Below, piece by piece: positions 53,452-62,005 of a DNA stretch of 64,000 nucleotides. The notes under the pieces were generated by a model. That model had not been told where the DNA came from. It did no database searches and saw nothing but the letters and a program-made list of their open reading frames with translations. The translations under genes were made by a program, and so were the position numbers. The stretch is taken from NCBI RefSeq assembly GCF_020682705.1, contig NZ_JAGTTN010000005.1:62001-126000 (forward strand), read 5' to 3'. The stretch comes from Microbacterium allomyrinae. GTDB lineage: Bacteria; Actinomycetota; Actinomycetes; Actinomycetales; Microbacteriaceae. Each line of letters opens with the position of its first letter. Positions within the stretch are counted from its first letter, which is position 1.

Positions 53452-55340
53452 CCCCCGACGCACCGGTGGGGGCCCGACGGGATGTCTCCCGCCTCGTCAT
53501 CTACGCCCTGTGGGACAGGCGCGGCGCCGTGGACGACTACGTGCTGTTCGCCTTGGAGGCGCTGCGGTCCCACGCGACGCGCATCGTCGTCGTCGCGAAC
53601 GGGTCGCTGATACCTGAGGCGCACGCGAAGCTGGATCGCGTGGCGGACGATGTGCTCGTACGTGACAACGTCGGGTTCGACATCGGGGCTCACAAGGCGG
53701 GTCTCGAGCATGTGGGTGTCGACATCGCCCGGTTCGACGAGGTCGTCCTCACCAACGACACCTGGTTCGGCCCGGTCCGGCCGTTCGGACCGGTGTTCGA
53801 TCGCATGGCGGAACAGCCGGTCGCCTTCTGGGGCATGGCCGACCACCCGCAGCAGGTGCCCAATCCCTTCACGGGGGACGGCGTGCTGCCGTATCACCTG
53901 CAGTCCTTCTGGATCGCGGTGCGTCCGGAGATGTTCCTGTCCGCTGCCTGGAAGGCCTACTGGCGAGACCTGCCCGAACTGGTCAGCATCCAGGACGCGA
54001 TCCTGCTGCACGAGGCGACGTTCACGCGCCATTTCGCCGAGCACGGGTTCGCCCATGCCGCAGCGTTCCCGGCGAGCGACTACCCGAGCGAGCACCCGGC
54101 GCTGTTCAACGCCGACCTGCTGATCGATGCGGGGTGCCCCCTTTTGAAGCGGCGGCCGTTCCTGCACTGGCCGCCGTTCCTCGATAGGCACGCGGTCATC
54201 GGGCGCTGGGTCATGGAGGCCGCCGAGCGTCACGGCTATCCCGTGCATCTGGCGTGGCAGAGCCTCGCTCGCAATGTCGAACCGCGCGTGCTGTACACCG
54301 ACGCAGCCATGCATCACGTGCTCTCTCACCGGGACGCGGGCTACGATCCGACACGACCCTTCCGCATCGCGGCGCTGCTGCACATCTTCTACGTTGAGAT
54401 GACGGACGAGATGCTCGACCTCGTCGATACGCTGCCGGGAACATATGACCTCTACGTCACGACCCCCGACGCGCAGAAGGCCGCCGAGATCACCGCGGTG
54501 ATCGACGGCCGCCCGCGCGAAGGGCGAACCGTGGACGTGCGCGTCGTCGACAATGCTGGCCGCGACCAGAGCGCGTTCCTCATCGGATGCCGCGACGTGA
54601 TCCTCGACGGCGGCTACGATCTCGTCGTCAAGCTTCACTCGAAGAAGACGCCGCAGGACGGGCACAACGTGGGCCGGCACTTCAAGTCCCAGCAGTTCGG
54701 CAACCTGCTTCCGAGCGCAGGATATGCCGCCAACGTCCTGGCGATGTTCCAGAAGGAGCCCGGGCTCGGGCTGGTCTACCCTCCGATGATTCATGTGGGC
54801 TACCCGACGATGGGACGGGGTTGGTGGTCCAACAAGCCCGGTTTCGAGGAGTATTGCCGCACTCTCGGCATCCACGTTCCGTTGGACGAGATCTCGCCGC
54901 TCGCGCCCTACGGCTCGATGTACATCGCGCGGCCGGAGGCGCTGCGCCTTCTGGTGGAGCATCGCTGGACGCACGAGGACTTCGGCGGCGCGGAGGCCTA
55001 TCGCGACGGCGGCCTCGCGCACATCCTCGAGCGGATGCCGTCGTACGTGGCCGGCGAGCTCGGGTACCACACGCGCACGGTGGCGACCGCGGAATACACC
55101 TCGATCAGTCACACCTCGATGCAGTTCAACTTCGATCAGATGTCGGCGACGATCCCCGGCGACAGCGTCGAGCGGATCATGTTCATCAAGCAGGCAGGGT
55201 ACGTGGGGCAGGGGCGGCTGCGTGATTTCGTAAGGATGTACTTCGGACTTCATCCTCGGGTGGGTCGCCGGCTCGGGTGGATGATCGATCCGTCGAATCG
55301 CCTGGTCCGTGTGGCGACGCGGCTGACGCGGCGCCGGTGA
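53448..55340 (+). CDS. Rhamnan synthesis protein F (RgpF) family, copy 2
   Basis: A 630-aa tandem paralogue of the preceding gene, colinear over its full length (RLVIYALWDRRGAVDDY, DNVGFDIGAHKAGLEH, VLTNDTWFGPVRPFGP, QSAFLIGCRDVILDGGYD, PLAPYGSMYIARPEAL). The two differ most at the ends and in the stretch before SAFLIGCRD. ATGA overlap with copy 1 and GGAG seven bases upstream. An old duplication with divided acceptor or linkage specificity is likely. Confidence 0.88.
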   Translation: MTPDAPVGARRDVSRLVIYALWDRRGAVDDYVLFALEALRSHATRIVVVANGSLIPEAHAKLDRVADDVLVRDNVGFDIGAHKAGLEHVGVDIARFDEVVLTNDTWFGPVRPFGPVFDRMAEQPVAFWGMADHPQQVPNPFTGDGVLPYHLQSFWIAVRPEMFLSAAWKAYWRDLPELVSIQDAILLHEATFTRHFAEHGFAHAAAFPASDYPSEHPALFNADLLIDAGCPLLKRRPFLHWPPFLDRHAVIGRWVMEAAERHGYPVHLAWQSLARNVEPRVLYTDAAMHHVLSHRDAGYDPTRPFRIAALLHIFYVEMTDEMLDLVDTLPGTYDLYVTTPDAQKAAEITAVIDGRPREGRTVDVRVVDNAGRDQSAFLIGCRDVILDGGYDLVVKLHSKKTPQDGHNVGRHFKSQQFGNLLPSAGYAANVLAMFQKEPGLGLVYPPMIHVGYPTMGRGWWSNKPGFEEYCRTLGIHVPLDEISPLAPYGSMYIARPEALRLLVEHRWTHEDFGGAEAYRDGGLAHILERMPSYVAGELGYHTRTVATAEYTSISHTSMQFNFDQMSATIPGDSVERIMFIKQAGYVGQGRLRDFVRMYFGLHPRVGRRLGWMIDPSNRLVRVATRLTRRR

Positions 55341-55386
55341 GCCGGCCGGCGCGAAGATGGCGGAATCTCGCGCGCCCCTCATCGGG

Positions 55387-55392
55387 GAGAAT
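55387..55392 (+). promoter_or_regulatory. Possible leaderless -10 variant (GAGAAT)
   Basis: GAGAAT is seven bases from the GTG at 55400, the same hexamer and spacing as before 26182. Confidence 0.35.
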
Positions 55393-55399
55393 GGGTGAT

Positions 55400-56290
55400 G
55401 TGACAGGCGAGGGCGATGATCAGAGCGTCGGCGCGGTGGTGCTGGCTTACCATCCGGACGCGTCCCTCGTCGACAACATCCTGGCGCTCGCGCCGCAGGT
55501 CGGCGCGGTCTTCATCGTCAACAACTCCCCGGGTGACGAATCCACGGTGTTCGACCGGCTGCGGACGATCCCCGACGTCGAGGTCATCGATCAGCCCGGC
55601 AACGTCGGCGTCGCGGCGGGTTTCAACTCCGGCATGCGGCGGGTGTTCGATTCCGGACACCGCTACGCGGTCATCTTCGACCAGGACAGCACTGCGCCGG
55701 CGGGACTGGTCGAGGGACTCGTCCGCGCGTACCGCTCCTTCGGTCCGGGCGCGGGGATCGTGGGCCCGGCGCTGCGCTCGGGTGTGACCGGCCATGAGTT
55801 CCGTCGCGAACGCGGCTCGGGCGTCGGTGTGCGTGAAACGCTCATCAGCTCGGGCGCGCTGTTCGCCCGCGAGGTCGTCGATCGCATCGGGCTCCACGAC
55901 GAGGGTCTGTTCATCGACTACGTCGATCACGACATCAGCCTGCGCGCCGGCCGACGAGGTCTGAAGAACCTCAAGGCGTTCGACGTGGTCCTCGACCATC
56001 GCTTCGGCGGAGCGGTGCCTCGACGTGTCCTCGGACGGGACTTCTTCGTCGCGGACTACTCGCCGACGCGCCAGTACTACATGTCGCGCAATCGCCTCGT
56101 TCTCATCCGTCGTTACGGGTTCGGCCCCTGGTTCTGGGAGGACCTGTCGTACTTCGGCAAGGCATGGACGAAGGTCCTGCTGTTCGAGGACGACCGTCCG
56201 CAGAAGATCGCGGCGTTCGTCCGCGGCGTGCGCGACGGGCTGAGGTACGACCGTTCCATCGATGATCAGGGTGCGGGCGTCACGTCGTAG
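55400..56290 (+). CDS. GT2-family glycosyltransferase (rhamnosyltransferase-like)
   Basis: A 296-aa GT-A glycosyltransferase. VGAVVLAYHPDASLVDNI at the N-terminus, QPGNVGVAAGFNSGM, the metal site FDQDST (a DxD, about 93-98), ISSGALFAREVVDRIGLHDEGLFIDYVDHDI (ED-Y-type base region about 155-185) and a C-terminal amphipathic tail match rhamnosyltransferases such as RgpB/WsaF-like GT2 enzymes. The ATG at 55391 is an alternative start. Its 3' end overlaps the convergent membrane-protein gene by 25 bp. Confidence 0.87.
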   Translation: MTGEGDDQSVGAVVLAYHPDASLVDNILALAPQVGAVFIVNNSPGDESTVFDRLRTIPDVEVIDQPGNVGVAAGFNSGMRRVFDSGHRYAVIFDQDSTAPAGLVEGLVRAYRSFGPGAGIVGPALRSGVTGHEFRRERGSGVGVRETLISSGALFAREVVDRIGLHDEGLFIDYVDHDISLRAGRRGLKNLKAFDVVLDHRFGGAVPRRVLGRDFFVADYSPTRQYYMSRNRLVLIRRYGFGPWFWEDLSYFGKAWTKVLLFEDDRPQKIAAFVRGVRDGLRYDRSIDDQGAGVTS

Positions 56291-58263
56291 ACGTACTGCG
56301 TGCGACCGGACCACGGGAGGCGTGCGATCTCGGTCAGGCACGGGGCGTCGAGCGGGCGCGTCGAGACCACGTGCCGAAACTCGGGGATCCTCTTCTGGAC
56401 CAGGCACGGTGAGGCCCGCAGAATCAGCGTGTCCGCGTACGGCTGATCGAACTCGATGCCCGACGACGTCCATTCGAACGCGATGTGTGTGCCGCCGCGG
56501 TTCCACATCGTCTCGAACGCGCCCGTCGGATCGAGCAGCTCCCAGCGTTCACGATCCGGTCCGATCTGCTGCCGGTAGCTGAGCGTCGGCACCGCGGTGG
56601 CGGCCATCAGCGAGTTCATCGCCGGTGAGTCCGACGCCCAGACCGTGCCGTCCGTGCGGCTGGCGTCGGCCCAGAGCGTCATCTGCTGCGCCGTCGAACT
56701 GGCGTGCAGGTCGCCGAGGCCGAACAGGACGGGCTGGGCGGTGACGGTAACGGCGAGGGCGGCTGCTCCGGCGGTGATCAGGGGCCAGATTCGAGTCGGC
56801 CAGAAGATCACCGCGAACACCGCGAATCCTGCGACGACCGCGGACAGCGCGATCATCCAGGGTGCGAGCTCGGCGAGCAGGCCCGAGGCTCGCAGTGAGA
56901 CTCCGCCCCACACCGAGAGTGCGACGACGGTCGCAGCGGACGAGCCGGCGACGACCAATCGCCTCTTCCCGGCGACATGGAAGTGGGACAGGGCGAGGCA
57001 GAAGGCGATGACGGCGAGATATCCCGCTCCCATGGCTGCACGGCTCGCCGGCACACGGTTGATCAGGGGGATCGAGGAACTCCAGTCGCCCCACGAGACC
57101 AGGGCCCAACTCGTCCAGAAGAGCGCCGGAATGGCCACCGCCAGGATGATCCACCGAACGCGGCGGCCACCGCTCAGTCGACCCACCGCCAGCAGGATCA
57201 TCACCGCCGCGATGAGGGCGACGTACGAGGTGGTGATCTCGGACTGATTCGATCCGGCCCCGACTGTTTGGAAGCGCAGCCACCCGAGGTTGGTCGCGCC
57301 GAACACGAAACCCGCATCGAGCGCTTGGCCGCTGCTCTGGCGTAGCCCGGGATACACGGTCGTCAATCCGGTCGCGATCGCGTCTCGGCTCTCCCACAGC
57401 AGCGCGCCGGTCCAGAGGATTCCCGATGCGGTGACGGCCGCGAGACCGGCGATTCGGACGCGCAGGCGCGAGCGATCGGTCAGGATGACGAGCGCTGTGG
57501 CCAGCACGAGGGGGATGCCGACGACGATCGCGGTCGGCTGATAGTACGTCGGTGTTCGAGCGAGCAGGATCCCCGCGAGCACGAACGCGAGAGCGGCCCG
57601 CACCCAGAGCCGCGACGACAGCGCCCGTGAGCCGAACACCGCGAGAGCGCACCCGGCCGATACGAACCCCAACGTGTTCACCGGGATGCCCGACCACCAC
57701 GCGGTTGCGGGCGAGACCGCCACGAGTACGGCGGCGAGGTATCCCCACCGCAGCCTGCCGGAAATCTGTCGGAACCACACCGGCAGCCCCAGGAAGAGCA
57801 GGTAGGTCGGAAGCCACCACTTCATGGCGAAGAGCATCTCGGCGGGCACGATCGAGCCGAGGTGGAACGCGGTGCTCTCGAAGAAGACGATGGTCGAGAT
57901 CGGCCCGGACGGGAGCTGGGCGAACAGGTCGCCGGAGGCGCTGAGCGGGGGGATCGCGGATACGCCGTCTCTGGCGATCTGCCCGATCCAGATCGGGGAG
58001 CCGGTGCCGAACTCGTCGGACCGGATGCTCTGGTCGCCGCCGATGTGCAGTCCCAGCGGCTGCTGCGGGTCTTGTCGCTGCGAGTCGATTCCGATGTTCG
58101 ACGTCGTCGCGCCCAGCAGGATCAAGAGGAGATACACGACCGTCGGGACGACGAAGACCGCGAGGTCAGTGATGCGTCGAGTCCGGGTCGCACGGTCCTC
58201 GTGTGCGGCGTCCGACGCGAGCGTGGAGTCATCGACGTCTGTGTCGGTGGGCGCGGAGTGCAC
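56266..58263 (-). CDS. Large membrane protein, GT-C/YfhO-like
   Basis: A 665-aa protein with a 35-residue soluble N-terminus, 12 to 13 membrane helices (about 38-545) and an extracytoplasmic C-terminal domain (about 555-665) with several Cys. The loop after helix 1 contains GGDQSIRSDEFGTGSP, an acidic motif like those of GT-C polyprenyl-dependent transferases. The overall plan recalls YfhO-type proteins, but I cannot name the family firmly. GTG start with AGAGGA seven bases upstream; the frame extending upstream is a shadow of the divergent GT2 gene. Likely transfers sugars onto the growing wall polymer. Confidence 0.78.
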   Translation of the reverse strand: MHSAPTDTDVDDSTLASDAAHEDRATRTRRITDLAVFVVPTVVYLLLILLGATTSNIGIDSQRQDPQQPLGLHIGGDQSIRSDEFGTGSPIWIGQIARDGVSAIPPLSASGDLFAQLPSGPISTIVFFESTAFHLGSIVPAEMLFAMKWWLPTYLLFLGLPVWFRQISGRLRWGYLAAVLVAVSPATAWWSGIPVNTLGFVSAGCALAVFGSRALSSRLWVRAALAFVLAGILLARTPTYYQPTAIVVGIPLVLATALVILTDRSRLRVRIAGLAAVTASGILWTGALLWESRDAIATGLTTVYPGLRQSSGQALDAGFVFGATNLGWLRFQTVGAGSNQSEITTSYVALIAAVMILLAVGRLSGGRRVRWIILAVAIPALFWTSWALVSWGDWSSSIPLINRVPASRAAMGAGYLAVIAFCLALSHFHVAGKRRLVVAGSSAATVVALSVWGGVSLRASGLLAELAPWMIALSAVVAGFAVFAVIFWPTRIWPLITAGAAALAVTVTAQPVLFGLGDLHASSTAQQMTLWADASRTDGTVWASDSPAMNSLMAATAVPTLSYRQQIGPDRERWELLDPTGAFETMWNRGGTHIAFEWTSSGIEFDQPYADTLILRASPCLVQKRIPEFRHVVSTRPLDAPCLTEIARLPWSGRTQYVYDVTPAP

Positions 58264-58371
58264 GGCGGTCCTCTGAGGCGGGGAAGCGGCCCGGGCATCC
58301 CGGACAAGAAAAACTAACACGACCGGTTCCGTGTGCTCGGCCGCGCTGGCAGCGACCTCGGGCGCAGTTGA

Positions 58372-58377
58372 TAAGAT
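58372..58377 (+). promoter_or_regulatory. Possible -10 element, polyprenol-phosphate glycosyltransferase gene
   Basis: TAAGAT ends nine bases before the ATG at 58387, giving a leaderless or near-leaderless transcript. Confidence 0.45.
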
Positions 58378-58386
58378 GACTGCACC

Positions 58387-59118
58387 ATGCCCGAACCCGC
58401 CGAGCGAACGCTCATCATCGTTCCCGCATGGAACGAGTCGCGAAACGTCGGCAATACCGTCCGCGAGATCCTCGAGCAGTTCTCGCACTACGATGTCGTG
58501 GTCGTGGACGACGGCTCCGTCGACGATACTGCCCAAGTCGCTCGCGATGCGGGTGCGCGTGTGCTGGTGCTTCCCTTCAATATGGGTGTCGGCGGTGCGA
58601 TGCGCACGGGCTTCACGTTCGCGCAGAGGCACGGGTATCAGCAGGCGATCCAGGTCGACGCCGATGGGCAGCATAATCCCCGTAATATCCCCGAAGTCCT
58701 GGCCGGTCTGGAGCATGCCGACATCTCGATCGGAGCGCGGTTCGCGGAGGTCGGCGACTATGAGGCGCGCGGTCCTCGCCGGTGGGCCATGATCTTCCTG
58801 GCGAGCGTGCTCTCGCGCGTTGCGAAGACCCGGTTGACGGATGTCACGAGCGGGTTTCGTGCGGCGAATCGACGGGCGATCGATCAATATGTGCACTACT
58901 ACCCGGCGGAGTATCTCGGCGACACCGTCGACTCCCTGGTCAGCGCCATCCACTCGGGGCTGACGGTGACCCAGGTTCCGGTCGCGATGAGGGCTCGGGT
59001 GCACGGCAAACCCAGTCAGAACCCCGTGGGGTCCACGATCTATCTTCTCCGGTCGGTCTTCGCCCTCACGCTCGCGCTCATGCGCGGTCGGCGTGGCTCG
59101 ACGGAGGTGAGCGCATGA
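58387..59118 (+). CDS. GT2 polyprenyl-phosphate glycosyltransferase (DPM1/GtrB-like)
   Basis: A 243-aa protein. IIVPAWNESRNVGNTV (10-25), VVVDDGSVDDT (about 38-48), FNMGVGGAMRTGF and VDADGQHNP (the DxD, about 91-99) define dolichol-phosphate-mannose-synthase-like GT2 enzymes. It lacks C-terminal membrane helices. Such enzymes load a sugar onto undecaprenyl phosphate for GT-C transferases like the divergent 665-aa protein. ATGA overlap with the following DUF2304 gene. Confidence 0.9.
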   Translation: MPEPAERTLIIVPAWNESRNVGNTVREILEQFSHYDVVVVDDGSVDDTAQVARDAGARVLVLPFNMGVGGAMRTGFTFAQRHGYQQAIQVDADGQHNPRNIPEVLAGLEHADISIGARFAEVGDYEARGPRRWAMIFLASVLSRVAKTRLTDVTSGFRAANRRAIDQYVHYYPAEYLGDTVDSLVSAIHSGLTVTQVPVAMRARVHGKPSQNPVGSTIYLLRSVFALTLALMRGRRGSTEVSA

Positions 59119-59540
59119 TCGCGCTCGCCGGTATCGGGTTCGCTCTGGTGGTCCTCACGATCATCGTGTCGCTGCTGCTGCGCCGTCAGCTGCGGGAGAA
59201 GTACGCGACGCTGTGGATTCTGATCGGTGTCGTCATTCTGCTCCTCGCGATCTTTCCGGGGCTGCTCTTCGGACTGTCGCAGACGCTGGGTGTCGAGGTC
59301 CCTTCGAACCTGCTCTTCGCGCTCGCGCTCGTGCTCCTGATCGGAGTCGCCCTCCATCTGTCCTGGGAGCTGTCGCAGGCGGAGGACGAGGTCCGCAGGG
59401 TTGCCGAGGATGTCGCCATCCTGCGGGCAGAAGTGGAGGAGCTGCAGCTGAACGCGAGGTCGGCGGGGGAGCGGCGTTCGACCGACGCTGCGGAACCGCA
59501 GTCTGCGATCGACTCCGTCCGCGACGACGATGAGAGCTGA
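59115..59540 (+). CDS. DUF2304 membrane protein
   Basis: A 141-aa protein: three membrane helices (about 2-20, 32-52 and 64-84), then a coiled-coil-like acidic segment (about 86-115) and a disordered tail. DUF2304 genes typically sit beside GT2 polyprenyl glycosyltransferases; here the ATGA overlap with one on the left and an 11-bp overlap with a flippase-like gene on the right support a membrane-anchoring or partner role. The longer upstream frame is a shadow. Confidence 0.85.
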   Translation: MIALAGIGFALVVLTIIVSLLLRRQLREKYATLWILIGVVILLLAIFPGLLFGLSQTLGVEVPSNLLFALALVLLIGVALHLSWELSQAEDEVRRVAEDVAILRAEVEELQLNARSAGERRSTDAAEPQSAIDSVRDDDES

Positions 59541-60771
59541 GTCTGCCGCAACCGGTCTGCGCAAGATCCTCATCGCCACCGCGGTGGCGGGTGTGCTCGG
59601 CTACGCGATCCAGATCCTCGCTCCGGCGCTGCTTCCCGACGGCGCCGCGTACGTCACGTTCTCGATGTACTGGTCGACGCTCTACCTCTGCGTCGCCGCG
59701 CTCTCTGGCGTGCAGCAGGAGGTGACCCGGGCCGCGCAGCCGGCGACGGATCCGCAGCCGAGCACGGTTCTGCGAACCTTCACACTGATCGCGATCGGTG
59801 TCGTCCTCGTCGCCACCGCAGCCCTCGCGCTGCTGGTGGGTCCGATCGTCCTGCCCGGAGGCACAGGCGTCCTCGCGGCGGCTCTGGGCGCGGGGCTGAT
59901 CGGCTACGTACTCATCGCGGTCTGGGCGGGCGTCCTCTACGGGCTGCAGCTGTGGAGCGCGGTTGCGTGGCTGACGATCGTGGATGCGGTGTGCCGCGGC
60001 GCGCTCGTCGGGGTTGCCCTCGTCGCGGGATGGTCGCCGGAGTGGATCGCCTTCGCGGTCTCGCTGCCTTTCGGCGTCGCATTCCTTCTCGTGTGGCTGC
60101 GGACGCGCGGCACGGTGGTCGGCGCATTTCGCCTCGACGTGCGGCTGGGACGACTGCTGGCGAACGCCGCGGGAACCGTCACGGCGGCGGCAGCGATGGG
60201 CGTCATGATGAATGGGATGCCCCTGCTGCTCGGCGCGATGGCGCACGACGCCGACGAGGTGCTCCTCGCGGGCCTCATCCTGACGATCACGCTCACCCGC
60301 GCACCGCTGGTCGTCCCGCTCCTCGCGCTGCAGAGCTATCTCATCTCGATCTTCCGCGAGGCGGGGCGGGCTGTCATGCGGCGCGTCCTGGGCGTGCTGG
60401 GGATCGCCGCCGTCGCCGTCGTGCTGCTGGCCGCCGCGGCGTGGGCGATCGGTCCGTGGGTCATCGAAGTCATATCGTCCGGTCGCTACACGGTGACCCC
60501 GGCCATGATCGCGACGATCACCGTCAGCGCCGGGCTGGTGGCGATGATGTGCGTGACGGGCCCGGCGCTCTTGGGGCGCAATCGACATGTGCCTTACACC
60601 GCAGGGTGGGTGGTGGCCGCAGTGCTGACGATCGTGGCGTTGGCCTTGCCCATAGCATTCGAGCCGCGCCTTGTCCTGGCGCTGGTAGCCCCACCGGCGA
60701 TCGGACTCTGCGTGCACGTGATCGCCGTGTCGCGGCATCGAGAAGACGCGGTCGCGTCCACGGGACGCTAG
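59530..60771 (+). CDS. Polysaccharide flippase-like membrane protein
   Basis: A 413-aa protein with about 12 predicted helices and few charged loops, resembling the MATE/Wzx-type polysaccharide exporter superfamily (paired helices, LARLL-like cytoplasmic arginines, ALQSYLISIFREAG between halves). Sequence identity to Wzx proteins cannot be judged by eye. It overlaps the DUF2304 gene and ends the rightward operon. Translocation of an undecaprenyl-linked glycan is the likely role. Its 3' end faces a leftward GT4 gene. Confidence 0.78.
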   Translation: MRAESAATGLRKILIATAVAGVLGYAIQILAPALLPDGAAYVTFSMYWSTLYLCVAALSGVQQEVTRAAQPATDPQPSTVLRTFTLIAIGVVLVATAALALLVGPIVLPGGTGVLAAALGAGLIGYVLIAVWAGVLYGLQLWSAVAWLTIVDAVCRGALVGVALVAGWSPEWIAFAVSLPFGVAFLLVWLRTRGTVVGAFRLDVRLGRLLANAAGTVTAAAAMGVMMNGMPLLLGAMAHDADEVLLAGLILTITLTRAPLVVPLLALQSYLISIFREAGRAVMRRVLGVLGIAAVAVVLLAAAAWAIGPWVIEVISSGRYTVTPAMIATITVSAGLVAMMCVTGPALLGRNRHVPYTAGWVVAAVLTIVALALPIAFEPRLVLALVAPPAIGLCVHVIAVSRHREDAVASTGR

Positions 60772-60834
60772 CGAGCGCCTGGCCAGGGCGAAACCCGGCG
60801 GTCGCTTGTCGGAGGGTCGTTGTCGACCAGGGCC

Positions 60835-61932
60835 TCACCTACCGGCGAGTGCGCGTTCGAACACGGCCAGGGTCTCGCGCGCAGTTCTCTCCCACGTGAA
60901 CAGGCGCTCCTGTGCGTGCCCGGCGATCGTCATTCGCGCCAGTTCAGCGGGATCGTTCACGACGTCATCGATCACGCGCGCCAACGCGGGAACATCCTGA
61001 GTGGGGAAGAAGCGGGCGGCCCTGCCGCCGACGTATCGGTGTACCTCGATATCGCTGAGCAGTACGGGCACTCCCGCGCTCATCGCCTCGAGCGTGGGGA
61101 GAGAGAAGCCCTCCGCCAGCGATGGGATCGCGAGGGCGGAGGCCGTGGAGTACAGGCGCGCCACCTCGTCGTCGGTGACCCAGCCACGCAGTTCGACCCA
61201 AGGCTCGACCTCGAGCTCCTTCACGAGCGGTGCGAGCGGGTCGTCGCCGCGGCTTCCCGTGATGATCACGCGGGGGCGACGCTCGGGCGGCAGCAGCGCG
61301 ATGGCCTGCGGCAGCGCTGCCCAGTTCTTGTGCGGCCTACGATTTCCCATCGCGATGATCAACGGGCCCTCGGTGCCTGCCAGCGATCGGTCGACACCGG
61401 CGGGATGTCCGCCGGCAAGGGGGACGACATGGACCCGTCCTGGGTCGACGGGAAGGTACTTCAGGATCTCGGAGGCCGATCCGGGGCTGACGGTGATGAT
61501 GTGCGCGGCATTGCGGGCGACCTGGCGCTCCATCCACTTCACCGGTTCGGTGTACAGCGGAGTGGACATGAATTCCGGATGACTCCAGTAGAGCATGTCG
61601 TGCATCGTCACCACGGTGGGGATCTTCGTCCGGCGTGGCCCGAGCGTAGCGGGGGAGTGCACGAGCTCGACACCCAGGCGACGTGCGTGCCGTGCGACGG
61701 AGAACAGCTCGCCGTACGCCCAAGCGAATCGATTCTCGCCGCTGATCCCCGAATCGATCGTGCGTCCGGGAAACCACGATCGGTCGAGCTCGTAGCCCTC
61801 CCTGCTGAGGTAGCCGATGAAGTCCCATGACGGGGCGATCTCGCCGAGCTGCTTGTACAGCTCGCGCGTGTAGACCTCCATGCCGCCCTTGGTCCCCGAG
61901 TACGAGAGCAGGTCTACCAGCACGCGAGGCAT
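60835..61932 (-). CDS. Glycosyltransferase, GT4 family
   Basis: A 365-aa GT-B enzyme. YSGTKGGMEVYTREL (N-terminal acceptor loop), VHSPATLGPRRTKIPTVVTMHD, IAMGNRRPHKNW (donor domain start, about 190) and LAIPSLAEGFSLPTLEAMSAGVPVLLSD (the E-x7-E nucleotide-sugar site, about 260-287) are clear GT4 features. Likely a mannosyl- or rhamnosyltransferase in wall-polymer synthesis. TAGACT seven bases before the ATG marks its own promoter. Confidence 0.9.
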   Translation of the reverse strand: MPRVLVDLLSYSGTKGGMEVYTRELYKQLGEIAPSWDFIGYLSREGYELDRSWFPGRTIDSGISGENRFAWAYGELFSVARHARRLGVELVHSPATLGPRRTKIPTVVTMHDMLYWSHPEFMSTPLYTEPVKWMERQVARNAAHIITVSPGSASEILKYLPVDPGRVHVVPLAGGHPAGVDRSLAGTEGPLIIAMGNRRPHKNWAALPQAIALLPPERRPRVIITGSRGDDPLAPLVKELEVEPWVELRGWVTDDEVARLYSTASALAIPSLAEGFSLPTLEAMSAGVPVLLSDIEVHRYVGGRAARFFPTQDVPALARVIDDVVNDPAELARMTIAGHAQERLFTWERTARETLAVFERALAGR

Positions 61933-61939
61933 AGTGACG

Positions 61940-61945
61940 AGTCTA
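61940..61945 (-). promoter_or_regulatory. Leaderless-type -10 element, GT4 gene
   Basis: TAGACT with a seven-base spacer to the ATG. Confidence 0.65.
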
Positions 61946-62005
61946 ACAACGGGGGGTGCGGCCGCCCGGGCGCAGCCGCCACCACCGGACTCCGTACGAC
62001 GAACC

